Shown: positions 1 to 6,628 of the stretch, in pieces
How the letters are laid out: the number at the start of each line of letters is the position of its first letter
Position numbering within the stretch: position 1 is the first letter of the stretch
Source of the DNA: a virus
IMG/VR virus record: IMGVR_UViG_3300025828_000065
Coordinates: 1-37,691 of that record
DNA length: 37,691 nt
Strand: one strand, 5' to 3'
The notes under the pieces: generated by a model
Databases searched by the model: none
Told to the model about the DNA's origin: nothing
Seen by the model: only the letters and a program-made list of their open reading frames with translations
Position numbers and translations under genes: made by a program

Positions 1-57
1 GATGACTCAGTGATGGCGGATTACACGGAATATGTATGCGGAGATGAAGAAGAATGA
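1..57 (+). CDS. 3' end of an upstream gene (partial)
   Basis: An open frame enters from the left edge and encodes 18 residues ending in GDEEE before a TGA at 55-57. Only the tail is visible, so the product is unknown. The stop overlaps the next ATG as ATGA, with GGAG 14 bases upstream of that start. The same tail and start arrangement recurs at several other junctions in the window, which supports this being a real gene end. Confidence 0.6.
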   Translation, partial: DDSVMADYTEYVCGDEEE

Positions 58-383
58 TTGACACAGACAAATACAAGTTAGTTAATGGAACAAGTTATGA
101 CAAGAGAACTGATGATGAAGTCATTAGAATCTTAGAACACTGTCGCATGAATAACATCAGGGTCATCTTAGATTATGGCGACACTAAAACAGGTAAGTCT
201 TGGAATGATAGATACGGTATTACAGGTAGGGTCGGTAGGTCAAGCGGTCAAATAAAAATCCCTATCCTTCTTCACAACAAAAGAAGTAATTGGGGAGGGG
301 CTATGCTTACTCATTGTATAATCGGCATCAAAAGAAGTAAAGGTAAAGATACACTTTACAGATGGAAGGAGATGATTGAATGA
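54..383 (+). CDS. Conserved small viral protein of unknown function, MIDTDKY start
   Basis: This 109-residue protein begins MIDTDKY like its neighbours, but its body differs. It has an EVIRILEHCR helix, then VILDYGDTKTGKSW, GYITGRVGRSSG-like and KIPILLHNKRS segments, and GGAMLTHCIIGI near the end. This arrangement (YGDTxTGxxW, then GRSTGxIKxPLLxxNxRSxGGGAILDHCI) resembles a small conserved protein found in many phages and bacteria, of unknown function. The start overlaps the upstream stop (ATGA) and the end overlaps the next start (ATGA). Family resemblance is from memory; the role is unknown. Confidence 0.75.
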   Translation: MIDTDKYKLVNGTSYDKRTDDEVIRILEHCRMNNIRVILDYGDTKTGKSWNDRYGITGRVGRSSGQIKIPILLHNKRSNWGGAMLTHCIIGIKRSKGKDTLYRWKEMIE

Positions 384-763
384 TTGACACAGACAAATAT
401 GGAGATATGACTATGAAAGATATAACTGCACCTATTGACGAAAAAACTGGTGAACCACAACAGATACCTGCAAGGTGGGAGGTTAAGTTGTGTTGGACAG
501 AAGCGTATAGTATAATAGGCGGTGGTGAGGTGATTTGTAATCTAACAGGAAACAAAGACTCAGCAAACAGAAAGGAATGGGCTGAACTCATAGCAGACGC
601 ACCACTTCTCCTTGCCGAAGTCAAGCGATTACAAGATGCACTCAAAGAGGCAGTTGAAGTTGTTAAGGAAATGGAGGGCATGGCATATGCTGGTGCTGAT
701 GCTGACAAGTTTGCTAACCATACGCTTGAGTTCATAGGGAATGTAAAGGAGTTGATTGAATGA
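380..763 (+). CDS. Small MIDTDKY-family protein with C-terminal coiled coil
   Basis: This 127-residue protein is the first of three tandem paralogues. All begin with almost the same 21 bases (MIDTDKY). All carry a conserved stretch close to ADAPLLLAEVKRLREAL, here at about residues 74-90, followed by a predicted helical or coiled-coil tail. Proteins of this plan, with a short variable middle and an 'apdLLaEVerLR' tail, are common and uncharacterised in tailed-phage early regions. Both ends use ATGA overlaps, so it is probably translationally coupled to its neighbours. Function unknown. Confidence 0.75.
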   Translation: MIDTDKYGDMTMKDITAPIDEKTGEPQQIPARWEVKLCWTEAYSIIGGGEVICNLTGNKDSANRKEWAELIADAPLLLAEVKRLQDALKEAVEVVKEMEGMAYAGADADKFANHTLEFIGNVKELIE

Positions 764-1236
764 TTGACACAGACAAATACGAAGGACATACAGAAGGTAA
801 ATGGCATTGCGAAACAGGGTCATCCATAGAGGGAGAAGAACAGGGAAGTGTTGAACTCATTTCTTCTCATTCCAAAGAGTTCCATGAGCGATGGTTGTCC
901 GATGCTTCCCTTCGCCATGATGAGCAACAGGATGAAAACACAATGGGCGAAAGAACGCAACACCTCATTACCAACATAGCGCACATGTACCACCCCAATG
1001 ATGAAGGGAGATATGGCATGTGGTATGAAGAGCATAACAGACTTGTGCCAGATGAGATTTGGCAAAAGGAACAACGAGCGAACATGCGACTGATAGAAGA
1101 CGCACCACTCCTGCTCGCAGAAGTCAAGCGGTTGCGTGAAGCATTACAAAAGATGCTAAATGACTTTGAAACGAAGAAAACTGATATGTGGACTATGCGA
1201 AACCGTATAGAAACTATACTCAAAGGAGATGATTGA
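760..1236 (+). CDS. Small MIDTDKYEGHT-family protein with C-terminal coiled coil
   Basis: The second of the tandem paralogues, 158 residues. It starts MIDTDKYEGHTEGKW, has a longer variable middle rich in His, Glu and Met, then EDAPLLLAEVKRLREAL at about residues 113-129 and a charged helical tail. 'EGHTxxxW' corresponds to the 'HTPGPW' opening of many small phage proteins of unknown function. The next gene's ATG follows this stop directly, and that junction DNA matches the two upstream junctions although it is read here in a different frame (GDD-stop rather than MIE-stop). Confidence 0.75.
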   Translation: MIDTDKYEGHTEGKWHCETGSSIEGEEQGSVELISSHSKEFHERWLSDASLRHDEQQDENTMGERTQHLITNIAHMYHPNDEGRYGMWYEEHNRLVPDEIWQKEQRANMRLIEDAPLLLAEVKRLREALQKMLNDFETKKTDMWTMRNRIETILKGDD

Positions 1237-1629
1237 ATGATTGACACAGACAAATACGAAGGACATACACCTCCACCGTGGGAGTGCAACGACATAGAAG
1301 GGCGAGAGATATGGAAATGTCTTTTCAATGGGGAGTGCTTCACTGACCCTTCAACCTACGGTACAGATGGCTATGAAGAAGTAGTGATTGCGACCATGAA
1401 TCCGTTATCGGATGACGAGAACGAAGAAGAGTTCACGACAATGATGACCAACAAAATACTCATGGCAGACGCACCACTTTTCCTTGAGGAAGTCAAGCGG
1501 TTGCGTCGTGTTCTTGAGGACATTGAATCCATGATACCCGACAACCACGAAGAGATAAGCCCTATCTTGAGCGACATCCTTAGCGAATGCCACAGGGTAC
1601 TACCCATGTTTAACGAAGTGATTGAATGA
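1237..1629 (+). CDS. Small MIDTDKYEGHT-family protein with C-terminal coiled coil
   Basis: The third tandem paralogue, 130 residues. The start MIDTDKYEGHTPPPWEC is closest to the phage 'HTPGPW' consensus. The conserved ADAPLFLEEVKRLRRVL stretch sits at about residues 80-96, followed by an acidic helix. The middle is not obviously similar to the other copies, as expected for a family that keeps its ends and diversifies its centre. The end overlaps the next start (ATGA). Function unknown. Confidence 0.75.
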   Translation: MIDTDKYEGHTPPPWECNDIEGREIWKCLFNGECFTDPSTYGTDGYEEVVIATMNPLSDDENEEEFTTMMTNKILMADAPLFLEEVKRLRRVLEDIESMIPDNHEEISPILSDILSECHRVLPMFNEVIE

Positions 1630-1874
1630 GCCTTGAAAATGTTTTAGAACACTGTGGATTTAAAACCGCATTTGATTTTCTTTATCATCATCTTTCTCAA
1701 GATGAGTTGTTAGATTTGCTCGAAGCATATGTCAATGCAGATACTTCGGGTGAACCTTACCAATGGATTAAAGAAATCGCAGAAGAGAGTTATGAGTATG
1801 TTGATTATCAACAATTAGCAGACGACAAAGACGATGCGAAGTACAGGGAATGGGAGGACAGAAGGAATGGTTAG
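1626..1874 (+). CDS. Small acidic protein, unknown
   Basis: An 82-residue acidic protein, MSLENVLEHCGF onward, with a leucine-rich helical centre (DELLDLLEAYV) and many Asp, Glu and Tyr residues in the second half. It has no recognisable motif. The start overlaps the previous stop by ATGA and the end overlaps the next start by eight bases, so it looks like a translated member of this unit. Small acidic proteins in viral early regions can be inhibitors or DNA mimics, but nothing here proves that. Confidence 0.6.
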   Translation: MSLENVLEHCGFKTAFDFLYHHLSQDELLDLLEAYVNADTSGEPYQWIKEIAEESYEYVDYQQLADDKDDAKYREWEDRRNG

Positions 1875-2154
1875 AAGGTGTTCGTACTGCGATGAAGAGG
1901 GGCATACCCTAAAGGGTTGCAGGGAGTTGAAGGCGTACAACAAATTACAGGCTTCACTTCCCACACCAGATGTTGTACACATAGGTCATCCTTTGAAGTT
2001 AGGTCATGCACAACCATACCTTTGTGCAACCAAGAAAGTAAGATGGCCGAACAAGTTATGGCATGACAACAAGTTCACTGATTCATTACCAATATGTGAA
2101 GAGTGTCTTGAAGTGTATAGTGCAACGACGGGAAAACAATTGAAGAGTATTTAA
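1867..2154 (+). CDS. CCHC zinc-knuckle protein
   Basis: A 95-residue protein. I place the start at ATG 1867 (MVRRCSYCDEEGH), overlapping the previous gene, rather than at an in-frame ATG 33 bases upstream, because the upstream extension lies wholly inside the neighbour. Residues 5-18 form CX2CX4HX4C, a retroviral-type zinc knuckle that usually binds single-stranded nucleic acid. A second set of cysteines (PYLC, then CEEC near residues 76-79) could bind another zinc. The last codons (KSI-stop) lie inside the promoter-like element at 2148. Confidence 0.7.
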   Translation: MVRRCSYCDEEGHTLKGCRELKAYNKLQASLPTPDVVHIGHPLKLGHAQPYLCATKKVRWPNKLWHDNKFTDSLPICEECLEVYSATTGKQLKSI

Positions 2155-2177
2155 ACTAACTAAGAAAAAAGAAGGTG
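2148..2177 (+). promoter_or_regulatory. Promoter-like element, copy 1
   Basis: TATTTAAACTAACTAAG followed by an A-run and GAAGGTGA. The AT-rich TATTTAAA is a plausible archaeal TATA box. The element begins 36 bases before the ATG at 2184 and overlaps the stop of the previous gene. Four near-identical copies occur elsewhere in the window. Confidence 0.75.
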
Positions 2178-2183
2178 AAAATT

Positions 2184-2489
2184 ATGAATAAAGAAGAAGC
2201 AATAGAAAAACTACGAGAAGAAATTAAACCAAACGATATACTATACACGCAACTACATCATGTATCAAAGTCAGGTATGACGAGGCACATAGCAGTGCGT
2301 TTCCTCAAAGACAATTACCCTTACGATTATACTTACCTTGTAGCAAAAGCACTTGACGGTAAAATCAGCGACAAATACCACGGCATCAAGCGAGAAGGAT
2401 GTGGCATGGATATGGGCTTCGACCTCATCTATAACTTATCCTATGTCCTCTATGGTGACGGCTACGCAATCAAACAAAGGTGGTTATGA
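2184..2489 (+). CDS. Conserved phage-type protein of unknown function
   Basis: A 101-residue protein, MNKEEAIEKLREE onward. An in-frame GTG at 2175 exists, but ATG 2184 has GGTGA six bases upstream and the same 36-base spacing from the promoter element as other units. The body carries HHVSKSGMTRHI, YTYLVAKAL, then HGIKREGCGMDMGFDLIYNLS. This order (SxSGMxR, VAKAxG, GCGMDMGFHLVY) matches a very common small phage protein family of unknown function. It is the first gene of its unit. Confidence 0.75.
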   Translation: MNKEEAIEKLREEIKPNDILYTQLHHVSKSGMTRHIAVRFLKDNYPYDYTYLVAKALDGKISDKYHGIKREGCGMDMGFDLIYNLSYVLYGDGYAIKQRWL

Positions 2490-2746
2490 AGATGAACGGA
2501 AGAGAATTTAAAGAAGAGATGATAAATAAATTGAGAAGCGGTGAAGCATTCAGTTTAGTCACAAGATACGGAAACGAAGTTTGGGTTGAGGCTGAATTAA
2601 ATAGCGATGAAAGTATTTCATCAGCACAATTATGGTGTGGTACGAAAACGATTGCTATTGCACACAGTGATACAGTTACAGATGAGGCATGGGCATTAGC
2701 AGTAGCGAGAACTGCTCAAGAGTTTGATGAAAGAGAGGAGGAATGA
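2486..2746 (+). CDS. Small unknown protein
   Basis: An 86-residue protein, MKMNGREFKEEM onward, overlapping the previous stop as ATGA. It looks like a mixed alpha/beta fold, with a central VWVEAELNSDES strand region and an acidic EREEE tail. That tail contains the GAGGAGG purine run that would act as SD for a downstream start. No family recognised. Confidence 0.6.
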   Translation: MKMNGREFKEEMINKLRSGEAFSLVTRYGNEVWVEAELNSDESISSAQLWCGTKTIAIAHSDTVTDEAWALAVARTAQEFDEREEE

Positions 2747-2786
2747 AGAATGAATAAAGAACAGTATGGAAAGATGAGGTGGTAGC

Positions 2787-3317
2787 ATGAAAAAATTTGA
2801 AGAGCAAATAAAAGAATTGATAGAAAGAATACAGAAAGACATTGATGAAGGTAATTTAAACTTACCTACCAACATGGTAACATGTTTAACTTACTTGAAA
2901 AAACAAGAACAGAAATTAATGGTAAAACAAAATGAACTAAAATTTACGCCTCAAGTGGGCATGGTGTGGTTTGAAGATTATGATTACACATCTTTAGTTG
3001 GGTTCATGATAAATGATTATTTATCCACGGTGTATAATTTACCTGCGTCTTGGTTCTTCCTTTTACGCTACAATCTGCGTTTATCAAATGATGATGAAAT
3101 TATATTTTCTTTAGTTGATGGGGAGATTGATGTAATGAATAACTTGCGAGTACCATACACATGTGCTTTCAATGAAGGGAAGATGTTAGGTTTGATTGAT
3201 GAGAATGAAGAGATAAAATATCCTACGCCAGATGTTATTCTTGATGCGTTGTATTTGATAGAAGAATTAGAACTTTTATCGAACATAAACAGTAGCCATG
3301 CATTCACACTCGCATGA
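2787..3317 (+). CDS. Unknown protein, N-terminal coiled coil
   Basis: A 176-residue protein. Residues 1-50 are a charged amphipathic helix (KKFEEQIKELIERIQKDI), probably a coiled coil. The rest is hydrophobic and aromatic without a motif I can name (MVWFEDYDY, YNLPASWFFLLRYNLRL). It is AT-rich compared with the replication genes. GAGGTGG sits just before the ATG. The end overlaps an in-frame ATG of the next gene. Confidence 0.6.
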   Translation: MKKFEEQIKELIERIQKDIDEGNLNLPTNMVTCLTYLKKQEQKLMVKQNELKFTPQVGMVWFEDYDYTSLVGFMINDYLSTVYNLPASWFFLLRYNLRLSNDDEIIFSLVDGEIDVMNNLRVPYTCAFNEGKMLGLIDENEEIKYPTPDVILDALYLIEELELLSNINSSHAFTLA

Positions 3318-3343
3318 ATTTGATGATAGTCATTGGTGATAAT

Positions 3344-3565
3344 ATGAAAAGAAAATTTACAGTAGGACAAAACAAATGGCTCGTAGTCGAGCGAATTTAC
3401 AAGGACTTCTATCAAATCATCGAGGCACACCGATGCCCCGAAGTACAGGTAGGCGACCTTATGCGTAAAGAAGGGAGGGGATGGACAGCGTACAAGTCAT
3501 TAGACTCGGCTTTACCACGACACACATTCCCAACACAGATTGATTTTGGAGGCGAAGAAGAATGA
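3344..3565 (+). CDS. Small basic protein, unknown
   Basis: A 73-residue protein, MKRKFTVGQNKWLVVERIYKD onward. I choose ATG 3344 because GGTGAT precedes it by a few bases, in the GGTGATAATATG arrangement also seen at 18990. An in-frame ATG at 3314 overlapping the previous stop is the alternative. The C-terminus GGEEE is encoded by the SD-spacer-ATGA cassette that starts the next gene. Unknown function. Confidence 0.55.
   Translation: MKRKFTVGQNKWLVVERIYKDFYQIIEAHRCPEVQVGDLMRKEGRGWTAYKSLDSALPRHTFPTQIDFGGEEE
3548..3565 (+). promoter_or_regulatory. SD-coupling cassette GGAGGCGAAGAAGAATGA
   Basis: A strong SD (GGAGG), nine bases, then ATGA joining two genes. The identical 18 bases occur at 5732-5749. 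In this frame the cassette encodes the C-terminal GEEE. Confidence 0.7.
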
Positions 3566-3735
3566 CTGACACAGACAAATACGAATACATGGTGACTCAC
3601 GACAAGTGTGGTGAATCCGATGGCCCGTTTGCAACATACGAAGAAGCGAAGGCTCACTACGAATACCTATGCTCCGAGGCTGACCCCGATAGCACCCAAT
3701 ACTATTTCATTGAGGAAGTGAAGAAGAATGATTGA
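3562..3735 (+). CDS. 57-residue protein with MTDTDKY start
   Basis: A 57-residue protein that starts MTDTDKYEYMVTHDK and continues with FATYEEAKAHYEYL and a YYFIEEVKKND end. The first 21 bases match the repeated MIDTDKY start module except for one base, and an SD (GGAGG) lies nine bases before the ATG. It overlaps both neighbours (ATGA at its start, eight bases at its end). It reads as a compact fold that wraps a variable peptide like the 'EEAxxxYExL' single-domain proteins of phages. Function unknown. Confidence 0.6.
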   Translation: MTDTDKYEYMVTHDKCGESDGPFATYEEAKAHYEYLCSEADPDSTQYYFIEEVKKND

Positions 3736-3988
3736 CACGCAAGAGCCAACCTTTGAGGTTGTATGGTTGTGTGAACCCGATGAAAAGAATTGGGATGGTA
3801 TTTTAGGTGCAGGTATGTATGAACCACGACCTAATTTCTATACAGAACATGATGCAATGTTGTATATCAAAAACGAGCAACTACGGAGTCGTGCTATTAT
3901 CAATTACTACAAAGTAGTTGAAGGCGAAATAGAGTTTGATAGATACAAAATAATAGAGGCGAAGAAGAATGAATTTATTTACAAATAA
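3728..3988 (+). CDS. Small unknown protein, MIDT start
   Basis: An 86-residue protein, MIDTQEPTFEVVWLCEPDEK onward, aromatic-rich with a TEHDAMLYIKNEQ helix. Only the first four residues match the MIDTDKY start module, so it may be a decayed or recombined copy. Its start cassette (GAGGAAGTGAAGAAGAATGA) is the same type as at 3548 but is read in another frame by the preceding gene. Function unknown. Confidence 0.6.
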   Translation: MIDTQEPTFEVVWLCEPDEKNWDGILGAGMYEPRPNFYTEHDAMLYIKNEQLRSRAIINYYKVVEGEIEFDRYKIIEAKKNEFIYK

Positions 3989-4184
3989 ACAATTGAAATT
4001 GATACATTACTGTATCACATCGGAGTATTTCAACGGTATGGATGACCCTTGGTATCTTTGGCTTCAACTTGGTTTTGGAGATAGGGAAGAATTCCCCGAA
4101 GGGAAAGAAAGAGATGAAAAAGATGAGCAAGCACTTAAAACGCTTAGTGAACTTGCCGATTCGATATTACTAATGATAGAATAA
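3969..4184 (+). CDS. Small acidic protein, unknown
   Basis: A 71-residue protein, MNLFTNKQLKLIHYCITSEY onward, ending in an acidic helix (LKTLSELADSILLMIE). GAGGCGAAGAAGAATG supplies the SD, spacer and start inside the previous gene, which ends 20 bases later. No motif recognised. It is the last small gene before a 31-base gap and the kinase-like gene. Confidence 0.6.
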   Translation: MNLFTNKQLKLIHYCITSEYFNGMDDPWYLWLQLGFGDREEFPEGKERDEKDEQALKTLSELADSILLMIE

Positions 4185-4215
4185 CGATAAAATAAAATGT
4201 TGAGGTACGGGTATC

Positions 4216-4875
4216 ATGGTCGCACCTTTCGATGAGGCTTTCTCATACCTGCGACAAAATAATCCGACAGGACAATACATAGGTGGTAGCACAGGGGCGA
4301 GAAGATTCGACTTACCAATGGGGCAGTTCGTCGGTAAGCGTGGCGATAGCCCTGCTCACCTTCAAAACGAATTCGACATGAATCAATACTTGAATGCACT
4401 TGGCGTTGATGTACCACAGGCACAGGAACAACTAATGGATGGGCGACCCATGATGCTTACTGAGTTTGAACAGGGTCAAGAATTAGGGCGAGCAAGCCCA
4501 CAGGATATTCAACAATTAACGACGGACTTCGTGCCTCATGCCCTCATATCCAATTGGGATATGTTGGGGTTGGGGCGTGATAATGTCATACGCAGACCCG
4601 ATGGTTCTCTTACCTATGTGGATGTAGGTGGGGCAGGTCCTTTCCGAGCACAAGGGGGGCATAAGGGTGCGTTTGGAACAAGCGTAGGGGAGTTAGATAC
4701 CCTACGAGAAAAGAATCCCGAACTTGCAGGTATTACTGAACAAGACATCGGGCGGTCATTCGATGAGTACGGCGGTCAATCCGCTATGGAAGATGCGTTA
4801 CAACATCTAAGAGATAGGCGTACTCAAGACATTATGCGACAAAGAATACAGGATTTAACCCGCCGAGTCGCATAA
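4216..4875 (+). CDS. Small kinase-like (APH/HipA-like fold) protein
   Basis: A 219-residue protein with the landmarks of a minimal protein-kinase/aminoglycoside-phosphotransferase-like fold, in order. These are a Gly-rich loop GGSTGAR (23-29), a candidate ATP-binding Lys in VGKRG (K41), a helix Glu in LQNEF (E52), a hinge-like LTEFEQG (81-87), a catalytic-loop-like NWDMLGLGRDN (113-123), and a metal-binding DVGG (136-139). The tail is a charged helix. The substrate is unknown. It is preceded by GAGG and an AT-rich stretch (4185-4205), and is the last gene of its unit. The motif assignment is mine; a pseudokinase is possible because the catalytic loop is not the standard HxDxxxxN. Confidence 0.6.
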   Translation: MVAPFDEAFSYLRQNNPTGQYIGGSTGARRFDLPMGQFVGKRGDSPAHLQNEFDMNQYLNALGVDVPQAQEQLMDGRPMMLTEFEQGQELGRASPQDIQQLTTDFVPHALISNWDMLGLGRDNVIRRPDGSLTYVDVGGAGPFRAQGGHKGAFGTSVGELDTLREKNPELAGITEQDIGRSFDEYGGQSAMEDALQHLRDRRTQDIMRQRIQDLTRRVA

Positions 4876-4887
4876 TTCTTTAATCAG

Positions 4888-4914
4888 TATTTAAACTGAC
4901 TAAGAAAGAAGGGG
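4888..4914 (+). promoter_or_regulatory. Promoter-like element, copy 2
   Basis: TATTTAAACTGACTAAG followed by AAAGAAGGGG, in the 54-base gap after the kinase-like gene. One base (A to G) differs from copy 1 in the core. It starts 42 bases before ATG 4930. Confidence 0.75.
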
Positions 4915-4929
4915 TTGAAAAACAAGGAG

Positions 4930-5190
4930 ATGAAAAAAGTGGCATACATTTTGAGAACAGACGGAACAACGACAGACATTGGGTGGAATCCACCATACGA
5001 AAAGATACGAGATGGAGTAGGAGGGTGGATTGAATATGTACCCACTGCTGATGGTAACTACATGTATTGTCATGAAGAAGGCAAACTATTGGGGCTACCC
5101 GTTAATGAGAAGGCGACATCTATGATTGATTTCGATGACATCATTGTAGGTGATGTTGTGGTTATGGATGCAAAAGAAGAGGAGGAATGA
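4930..5190 (+). CDS. Small unknown protein, first of its unit
   Basis: An 86-residue protein, MKKVAYILRTDGTTTDIGW onward, with a beta-rich centre and an acidic KEEEE tail. The start is uncertain. ATG 4930 directly abuts a GGAG; GTG 4939 (MAYILRTDG) has that GGAG at a better distance of nine bases; TTG 4915 is also in frame. In other units the used start lies 36-37 bases after the promoter box, which fits none exactly here. Function unknown. Confidence 0.6.
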   Translation: MKKVAYILRTDGTTTDIGWNPPYEKIRDGVGGWIEYVPTADGNYMYCHEEGKLLGLPVNEKATSMIDFDDIIVGDVVVMDAKEEEE

Positions 5191-5193
5191 AGA

Positions 5194-5454
5194 ATGAGAA
5201 TGACGAAAGAAAATAGAGAATGGCTTGAAATTGCTTTGTTATTAGGCGAAGACAATATGACATTATTCCACGATTCCCGTTGGGAATGGATTTGTGAATA
5301 TGATGTGTTCATGAATGCTTATGTTCGTTTTGGCGGAGATGCAGACACACACTTTACAAATGACGAGGCTCTTGAGCAGACGATAGAATACGCATACATG
5401 AAAATCCAAGATTGTTTTGAAGAAATTTGCAGAAGGATGATGAGGCTGAAATAA
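5194..5454 (+). CDS. Small unknown protein
   Basis: An 86-residue protein, MRMTKENREWLEIALLLGED onward, largely helical, with many aromatic residues and two cysteines near the end (DCFEEICRRMM). GGAGG inside the end of the previous gene lies about ten bases before the ATG, which follows that stop by three bases. No family recognised. Confidence 0.6.
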   Translation: MRMTKENREWLEIALLLGEDNMTLFHDSRWEWICEYDVFMNAYVRFGGDADTHFTNDEALEQTIEYAYMKIQDCFEEICRRMMRLK

Positions 5455-5455
5455 A

Positions 5456-5749
5456 ATGACAAAAGAAAAAGAAATTGAAAAGCAAATAAAACAGGAGATG
5501 CTTGTCATACAAGCAAAGATGGAACGGCTACAGGCATGGAAGGACAGTGGGTACGGGCAACCTTGTGTTGAACACACTTGGCAACTTTTAAACAATCCCG
5601 AAATAATTCTTGGCACGAATCCTAAGATATACATTTTGAAATTCAAATGCAACAGATGTGGTATGGCTATGCAAGAACAGGCATCGGTTGTCGAAGAAAC
5701 ACTCTATGACGAGTGGCAAGAATTTAGAGAAGGAGGCGAAGAAGAATGA
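5456..5749 (+). CDS. Coiled-coil plus CxxC protein, unknown
   Basis: A 97-residue protein. Residues 1-32 are a strongly charged helix (KEKEIEKQIKQEM), probably a coiled coil, followed by CVEHTW, and FKCNRCGMAM at about residues 64-73, a likely zinc-binding knuckle in which His or the first Cys may help. It ends in GGEEE, encoded by the SD-coupling cassette of the next gene. Function unknown. Confidence 0.6.
   Translation: MTKEKEIEKQIKQEMLVIQAKMERLQAWKDSGYGQPCVEHTWQLLNNPEIILGTNPKIYILKFKCNRCGMAMQEQASVVEETLYDEWQEFREGGEEE
5732..5749 (+). promoter_or_regulatory. SD-coupling cassette GGAGGCGAAGAAGAATGA
   Basis: Identical in all 18 bases to the cassette at 3548-3565: GGAGG, nine bases, ATGA. It ends one gene and starts the next. 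Confidence 0.7.
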
Positions 5750-6264
5750 ATATTTTCGTACTTGATACCAACCCAATCATTGCGGCTGAAATGCACTGCG
5801 ACAAGCATGTGCCTAAGATGTGTGTTGAAGCGGCACAAATGATGGCATCAGCCCTACGCCGCCACGGTGCGACTGATGAGCAGATGCCACTCACCAAAGC
5901 AGGTAAAGCATACAAAGGTGGGTACAAACATCACCCATGTACAGTATGGGCGGGAGATTCATGGGCAAACCTCGATTGGCTTGCTTCTCACGCTATTGCT
6001 TTGTGCGTTGAGTTTGAGTTCCGCTTCGGAAAAGAACACGCTTGCCTACAACCTATTGTCAAAATGGATGCACTCAACAGAAAAATGTACGAATCTATTC
6101 CATACAAAGAACTTACACCATTCGCACAGGCAATGCCCGACGAGTATCGTGATGAAGATGCGGTCAAGGCATACCGAGCATACTACCATTCCAAGCAGTT
6201 CGCCAAGTGGGAGAAGGGTACACCTGCTCCTTCGTGGTGGCGAGGCGTGGAGGTGACAGCGTGA
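5746..6264 (+). CDS. Conserved tailed-virus protein of unknown function
   Basis: A 172-residue protein that starts MNIFVLDTNPIIAAEMHCDK. It matches from memory a protein common in large tailed phages, with the order (V/Y)LDxxPxxAAxxHCDKHVxKMxxExAQM, then HxxHPCxxWxxxSxxNxxWL, then a helical second half. H17, C18, D19, K20 and H21 form a dense polar cluster that could be catalytic or metal-binding. The family has no established function I can name with confidence. The C-terminal WRGVEVTA comes from the coupling cassette of the next gene. Confidence 0.75.
   Translation: MNIFVLDTNPIIAAEMHCDKHVPKMCVEAAQMMASALRRHGATDEQMPLTKAGKAYKGGYKHHPCTVWAGDSWANLDWLASHAIALCVEFEFRFGKEHACLQPIVKMDALNRKMYESIPYKELTPFAQAMPDEYRDEDAVKAYRAYYHSKQFAKWEKGTPAPSWWRGVEVTA
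6241..6264 (+). promoter_or_regulatory. SD-coupling cassette, GVEVTA type, copy 1
   Basis: GGAGGTGA, four bases, then GTGA: the downstream gene starts at GTG 6261 while the upstream gene stops at 6264. The upstream reading ends RGVEVTA. Near-identical copies lie at 6399-6422 and 6605-6628. Confidence 0.7.
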
Positions 6265-6422
6265 GTTGTGAAAACAAATGGCTTACTACAGGGTGGCACA
6301 TCTCTTACGGGTGGACTCCAATAGCAAGGAGGCAAAAGTGGCATTGGTATTGCGAGTGCTGTGGTGAGGAAAGGTATTCTTCAACTACACCACGAAAGCG
6401 AGGCGTGGAGGTGACGGCATGA
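6261..6422 (+). CDS. 53-residue zinc-binding-type mini-protein
   Basis: A GTG-start gene (MSCENKWLTTGWHISYGW) coupled to the previous stop as GTGA, with a perfect SD (GGAGGTGA). It has C3 and a CECC cluster near residues 35-38, rich in Trp and Arg, so it is a likely small zinc or nucleic-acid-binding protein. It ends in the same RGVEVTA tail as its upstream neighbour because the cassette is repeated. Function unknown. Confidence 0.6.
   Translation: MSCENKWLTTGWHISYGWTPIARRQKWHWYCECCGEERYSSTTPRKRGVEVTA
6399..6422 (+). promoter_or_regulatory. SD-coupling cassette, GVEVTA type, copy 2
   Basis: GGAGGTGACGGCATGA with the same upstream bases as copy 1; the stop and next start overlap as ATGA. Confidence 0.7.
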
Positions 6423-6628
6423 GTGAATATAGAAAACAGTTAGAAGAAAGAGATGGAGTTAGCCGAGTGTTTTGTTTGAAGTGTAATACTTTGTATCAAG
6501 ACCCTAATGGTTATCCGATAGGTTTCACTGTGAGATATTGTTGCTCTCAAGAAACTGAAACAAACCAAGAGCGTATAGATTTCCTCGTGACTTATCCTCA
6601 TAGGCAAGGCGTGGAGGTGACAGTATGA
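6419..6628 (+). CDS. 69-residue Cys-rich (zinc ribbon-like) protein
   Basis: MSEYRKQLEERDGVSRVFCL onward. Cysteines at FCLKC (C19, C22) and CC (about 41-42) make a plausible zinc ribbon with a short intervening loop. The C-terminus QGVEVTV again comes from the repeated coupling cassette. It sits among three consecutive Cys-rich mini-proteins. Function unknown; it may bind nucleic acid or protein. Confidence 0.6.
   Translation: MSEYRKQLEERDGVSRVFCLKCNTLYQDPNGYPIGFTVRYCCSQETETNQERIDFLVTYPHRQGVEVTV
6605..6628 (+). promoter_or_regulatory. SD-coupling cassette, GVEVTA type, copy 3
   Basis: GGCGTGGAGGTGACAG then TATGA. It starts the 52-residue zinc protein at 6625. Confidence 0.7.

Larger units (their letters stand above)
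54..1257 (+). repeat. Four repeated gene-start modules (MIDTDKY)
   Basis: Four gene starts, at 54, 380, 760 and 1237, share a near-identical 21-base opening that encodes MIDTDKY, and three also share the preceding bases GATTGA. A fifth, slightly diverged copy is at 3562 (MTDTDKY), and a shorter one at 3728 (MIDT). The shared DNA straddles stop and start codons, so homology exceeds what the peptide alone needs. Confidence 0.8.

Noticed and set aside
328-807. Long - strand open frames within the + strand block (for example 328-807, 3068-3430, 13578-13955)
   Set aside because: They are antisense to well-supported + strand genes, lack SD sequences and have Ser/Phe/Leu-rich shadow composition.
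2750-2785. 11-residue ORF (MNKEQYGKMRW) between two genes
   Set aside because: Too short to support as a gene. The GAGGTGG within it is better read as the SD of the gene at 2787.
5746-6264. Pyrimidine-dimer DNA glycosylase call for this conserved phage protein
   Set aside because: The sequence does not show the DenV-type arrangement; only a general conserved phage family is supported.
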